Origin: Bowdeniella nasicola | GTDB taxonomy: Bacteria > Actinomycetota > Actinomycetes > Actinomycetales > Actinomycetaceae | DNA length: 58,551 nucleotides | Assembly: GCF_001907295.1 (NCBI RefSeq) | Contig: NZ_MQVR01000004.1 | Location: 1 to 58,551 of the forward strand | Direction: 5' to 3' | Part shown: positions 55,415-58,551 of the stretch, piece by piece | How positions within the stretch are numbered: the first letter of the stretch is position 1 | Layout: each line of letters begins with the position of its first letter | Notes under the pieces: generated by a model | What the model was told of the DNA's origin: nothing | The model's database searches: none | What the model saw: the letters and a program-made list of their open reading frames with translations, nothing else | Program-made: the position numbers and the translations under genes

Positions 55415-57667
55415 ATGACGCCACCCGGTTGCCCGTTCCACTCCCCCACGACCCCCAAGTTCCGACGCGTGCTGACCGCCGCGGTTGTCGCGCTCCTCGC
55501 GACTGGGGGTCTTGGTATGTCCGCCGCCGCTAGTCCCACGGCCCCACCCACCGCGGTGGTGTCAGCCGCGGCATACCAGCCGAGCGCCGAGGAGATAGCC
55601 ACGTGGCCGTGGCTCGATCAATCGAAGACTCCGGAACAGCGAGCCCAGCTGCTGGTCGATGCGATGAACGAGGACCAGCTCGTCCACATGCTGCACGGCT
55701 ACTCCTCCCTCATCGGCACGCGCCTAAAGCCCGGAGGCCCACCGTCGATCGGCTATATTCGCGCGATCCCAGAGCTGCGAATCCCGGCCCTCGTGATGTC
55801 CGATGGCCCGTCGGGCCTGCGCAACGGCGAGAAAGCGACCGCCCTTCCGGCCCCGATCACCCAAGCCGCGTCGTTCAACAAGGACCTCGCCTATGCCTAC
55901 GGCAAGACGATCGGCCAGGACGCAGCCGACCGCGGCCAGGATCTGATCTTCGGGCCCGGTTTCAACCTCGCCCGCAACCCGCAGGCAGGCCGCACGTTCG
56001 AGTACTTCGGGGAGGATCCGTTCCTCGCCGGTTCGATGGCGGCGGCGAATACACGTGGCCTGCAAGATACCGGCATCATGGCGACGCTGAAGAACTACGT
56101 CGCGAACAACCAGGAAACCAACCGCACCCTGAACAACTCGCAGGTCGATGACCGCACGTTGCACGAGATCTACGAGATGCCGTTTAGGATCGCGATCCAG
56201 CAGGCCGAGCCGGCGGCCGTGATGTGCGCGTACAACAAGATCAACGGCAAGACCGCGTGCGGCTCGAAGGAAACTCTCATCGATGACCTGCGCAACCTGC
56301 ACGGTTTCGGTGGTTTCGTCGTCACCGACTACCCCGCCGCCTGGTCCCCGACCGACATCAAGAACGGCCTGAACGTCGAATTGCCCGGATCCTTTTGGAC
56401 CACGAAGTCCCAGATCAACCGCGCCGTCTCCAAGGGCCAGATGACGTGGGATGACGTTCGGGGCCGGGTGAAGGAAACCCTCGTCCAGATGTTCCGGTTC
56501 AAGATGTTCGACCACCCGTGGGACGAGAAGGAAGCCGACCGCGCGCGCACCATCACGGAGGTGCCGCCGGAGCGCGGCAACGCGGTCGCCCAGCGTGCCG
56601 TCGAAGAAGGCGCGGTCCTCATGAAGAACGACGGCATGCTGCCGATCGGCACGACGCTCGAAGGCAAGTCCGTCTCGCGCGTCCTCATCGTCGGGTCGGG
56701 CGCGAAGAAGCCGATGTCGGGAGGTGGCTCCTCCAATGTCACGAGCCCAGTCGCTTCCGACTCCGCGATCGATGCCCTGAAGAAGCGCCTCGGCCCCGAG
56801 ATCGAGGTCGCCTACCACTCGGAGTGGGATCCGGTCGGCATCAAGCGGGAGGCGGCGAAGGCGGATTACGTCATCGTCTTTGCCACCCAGATCTCGACCG
56901 AGCTCATCGACCGACCGAACCTCGATTTCCTGCCGCACATCCATAACGCGGTGAGCGCGGCCGCGAAGGGCAATGCGAATACTGTCGTCGTCGTGCAGGC
57001 GGGCGGTCCCGTGCTCATGCCGTGGCTCGACAAGGTCCGCGGCGTCCTCAACGTCTTCTACCCCGGCCAGGCCGCGGGCGAGGCGACCGCGCGACTGCTG
57101 ACCGGCGAGGTCAACCCGTCGGGCCGACTGCCACAGACCTTCCCCGCGACGAACTCGCAGTTCCCGGCCAATACGCGAGCCCAGTTCCCGGGCGCGAAGG
57201 CTGGCTTCGAGGCGCGTTATACCGAGGGCATCATGATGGGCTACCGCTGGTACGAGACGCTCGGCCAAAAGCCCGCGTTCCCGTTCGGCTTCGGGCTGTC
57301 GTACACCACGTTTGACGTCTCCGAACCGAGTCTTGCCGCCGCGAGCGGCTCGGCGACCGAGCCCGTCAAGGTCAGCGTGACCGTGCGTAACACTGGCGAC
57401 CGGGCGGGCGCGGTCGCGCCCCAGGTCTATGTGAAGAAGCCGGAGCGCGCGGGCCTGCAAACCCCAGCGAAGGAGCTCGTCGCGTTCGACAAGGTCACCC
57501 TCGCGCCCGGTGAGGAGCGCACGCTCACGATGAGCGTGGAGGCGCTGCAGCTGTCCGTATGGAACACCGCCACCCAGGCATACGAGGTACCCGCGGGGAC
57601 ATTTGTGTTCAGCGCTGGACTCGACGTGGCGTCGACGAAGGGAGCGGCGAGCTACCGGGTGAAGTAA
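55415..57667 (+). CDS. Secreted glycoside hydrolase family 3 (beta-glucosidase-like)
   Basis: This 750-residue exported enzyme has a signal peptide (about 1-45, hydrophobic core VLTAAVVALLATGGLGM), an N-terminal GH3 barrel (about 70-370) with PALVMSDGPSGLR and YFGEDPFLAG, and the nucleophile Asp in GFVVTDYPAAW. A C-terminal alpha/beta sandwich (about 400-620) and an FnIII-like domain (about 645-745) follow. The usual KHF triad at the substrate site is KNY (TLKNYVANNQE) and the usual SDW is TDY, so specificity may differ. No LPxTG or transmembrane anchor is seen, so it is released or cell-associated by other means. ATG follows GAGG at a loose spacing. Confidence 0.9.
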   Translation: MTPPGCPFHSPTTPKFRRVLTAAVVALLATGGLGMSAAASPTAPPTAVVSAAAYQPSAEEIATWPWLDQSKTPEQRAQLLVDAMNEDQLVHMLHGYSSLIGTRLKPGGPPSIGYIRAIPELRIPALVMSDGPSGLRNGEKATALPAPITQAASFNKDLAYAYGKTIGQDAADRGQDLIFGPGFNLARNPQAGRTFEYFGEDPFLAGSMAAANTRGLQDTGIMATLKNYVANNQETNRTLNNSQVDDRTLHEIYEMPFRIAIQQAEPAAVMCAYNKINGKTACGSKETLIDDLRNLHGFGGFVVTDYPAAWSPTDIKNGLNVELPGSFWTTKSQINRAVSKGQMTWDDVRGRVKETLVQMFRFKMFDHPWDEKEADRARTITEVPPERGNAVAQRAVEEGAVLMKNDGMLPIGTTLEGKSVSRVLIVGSGAKKPMSGGGSSNVTSPVASDSAIDALKKRLGPEIEVAYHSEWDPVGIKREAAKADYVIVFATQISTELIDRPNLDFLPHIHNAVSAAAKGNANTVVVVQAGGPVLMPWLDKVRGVLNVFYPGQAAGEATARLLTGEVNPSGRLPQTFPATNSQFPANTRAQFPGAKAGFEARYTEGIMMGYRWYETLGQKPAFPFGFGLSYTTFDVSEPSLAAASGSATEPVKVSVTVRNTGDRAGAVAPQVYVKKPERAGLQTPAKELVAFDKVTLAPGEERTLTMSVEALQLSVWNTATQAYEVPAGTFVFSAGLDVASTKGAASYRVK

Positions 57668-57671
57668 CGAT

Positions 57672-57720
57672 AGGGACTTCGGTACCGTCACGTGGCAAAG
57701 CCAGCCGCACCGAAGCCCCT
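57672..57720 (+). terminator. Hairpin downstream of the GH3 gene
   Basis: An 11-bp near-perfect stem (GGGACTTCGGT at 57673-57683 with ACCGAAGCCCC at 57709-57719, one mismatch) flanks a 25-base loop, starting 6 bp after the GH3 stop. A T-containing stretch (TCAGTTTCGTT) follows. It fits an intrinsic terminator. Confidence 0.6.
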
Positions 57721-57756
57721 CAGTTTCGTTCTCGGGCGTGATCCATGCCGGCCTCG

Positions 57757-58340
57757 CTAACCGACTCCATTAACTAGCCAGGTACCGTCCGGCTGTTTGA
57801 CAAGGTTGACACTGCGATAGCGGATTTCGGGCTCGCTGCTCCAGCCGTCGCGGCCTTTCCATTGGATCGTCACAGCGTAGTCCCGCCAGATGTTTCCAGG
57901 TTCATCCGGCGGCGGATTGAAGTCCGCGTCGTCCACTGTGACGACGGTGTAAGCGCGATGATCTGCGGCTTTGTTCCACTCTCTGCTCGGTTTGACATGG
58001 TCGGGACGTAGAAACTCTTCCTTAAGATCACCGGTAGTCCAGCATGCCGCACGGTTGGTCGAGAGGATCGGTTGGCATCGACGACCGCGTCCTGAAGGAA
58101 CTCTGTTTTGATGAAAGCGCGGCCAACGACCTCCGGGTCCCGCATATCAATGTCACTCGGCGAGAAATCCGCACCCTTAGGCCAATCACCCTCTTCCGTA
58201 GATGCAGATGGTTGCGGCTCCGAGCTCGCTGTGGTCTCGGACGACGGGGCAACTGACTGAGGCGGCGTGGGCGGAGTTCCAGAACAGCCAGCGAGCGCCA
58301 GAGCCGTTGCCAACGCAATCAAAGAGGGGAGACGTCTCAT
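57757..58340 (-). pseudogene. Small secreted lipoprotein gene with a frameshift
   Basis: The gene starts at ATG 58340 with MRRLPSLIALATALALAGCS, a clear lipoprotein signal with lipobox LAGC. It continues through a Ser/Thr/Pro-rich linker into DMRDPEVVGRAFIKTEFLQ. Somewhere about 58045-58065 the coding signal moves to another frame: NRAACWTTGDLKEEFLRPDH, then AYTVVTVDDADFNPPPDEPG and VNLVKQPDGTWLVNGVG, ending at TAG 57757-57759. Joined, it would encode about 190 residues. The alternative unshifted frame runs on to 57870 but loses this regular sequence. No known domain was recognised. A sequencing error is possible. Confidence 0.6.
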
Positions 58341-58551
58341 TTTTTGGTTCCTACTCGGTCTATGACCTGACACGGAGCTGCCCACGAGCAAACACTGATC
58401 TGATGGATCCGCGACTGACCCTCCCCAGGCAGAACACTTGCGGCACTCCGACGCTCGATAGTTGAGTCCCTCATAGTGGTGTAGCGGGGTGGTCGTGCTG
58501 GACAGCAGGGCGGTCACCGCGTGATCCTCGAGTTCATCTTCTACAACTCAC
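58341..58551. other. Non-coding end region, possibly the end of an IS256-like element
   Basis: No convincing gene is seen in the last 211 bases. On the minus strand the frame ALLSSTTTPLHHYEGLNY is open, and the DNA CTACACCACTATGAGGGACT resembles terminal sequences of IS256-family elements in actinobacteria as remembered, but this was not verified. The upstream promoter of the lipoprotein gene must lie here. The window ends before any transposase can be seen. Confidence 0.25.

Noticed and set aside
55724-57691. 655-codon minus-strand frame antisense to the GH3 gene
   Set aside because: The plus-strand GH3 motifs are continuous over the same interval and the antisense product is low-complexity.

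Overview
The window is high-GC chromosomal DNA of a Gram-positive actinomycete. The evidence is the mtrA-mtrB-lpqB operon, a WhiB2-type regulator, DUF3499, DUF5719, TIGR03089 and DUF58/MoxR genes, LytR-CpsA-Psr (LCP) proteins, frequent GTG starts and tightly overlapped operons. The mix of L-lactate dehydrogenase and a large cell-wall glycan locus without mycolate genes would fit an Actinomycetales/Actinomycetaceae-type organism, but the genus cannot be fixed from the sequence. Apart from possible end remnants, no rRNA, tRNA, CRISPR or complete mobile element was seen.

Layout. 1-94: tail of an ISL3-like element abutting lpqB. 120-4053: lpqB, mtrB and mtrA (minus strand). 4147-9524: membrane protein, DUF4129, DUF4350, MoxR ATPase and DUF58 (plus). 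9521-12571: ABC exporter and a damaged HTH/Clp_N-SRPBCC locus. 12637-16612: SpoIIM-like, RDD, Trm112, DUF3499, metallopeptidase-like and an aminotransferase. 16609-22561: DUF5719, a giant glycosyltransferase, whiB2 and a TIGR03089 gene. 22582-27938: galactofuranan operon (GlfT1-like, GT4, Wzt, Wzm, Glf). 28094-29431: mgtE. 29428-51052: a large surface-polysaccharide locus. 51146-53642: two LCP ligases. 53639-54343: a decayed membrane-protein gene. 54378-57667: ldh and a secreted GH3 glycosidase. 57757-58551: a frameshifted lipoprotein gene and a possible insertion-sequence end.

How the genes fit together. Two envelope glycans appear to be encoded side by side. The first is a galactofuranose polymer exported by an ABC transporter, resembling the mycobacterial Rv3781-Rv3783/glf logic. 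The second is built from an amino-uronic acid. The locus carries a nucleotide-sugar dehydrogenase, a Gfo/Idh dehydrogenase, a DegT aminotransferase, a left-handed beta-helix N-acetyltransferase and a WbpI/WecB-type 2-epimerase. This is the enzyme set known in Pseudomonas and Bordetella for UDP-2,3-diacetamido-2,3-dideoxy-mannuronic acid. A Wzx-type flippase, at least six glycosyltransferases, three large DUF6541-like membrane proteins and an asparagine-synthase-like protein complete the locus, and two tandem LCP proteins are placed to ligate polymer to peptidoglycan. MtrAB and WhiB2 are the cell-envelope and division regulators encoded nearby.

Decay is concentrated in three places: the HTH/Clp_N-SRPBCC pair, the membrane gene between the LCP genes and ldh, and the terminal lipoprotein gene. 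Each has stop codons or frame breaks visible in the sequence.
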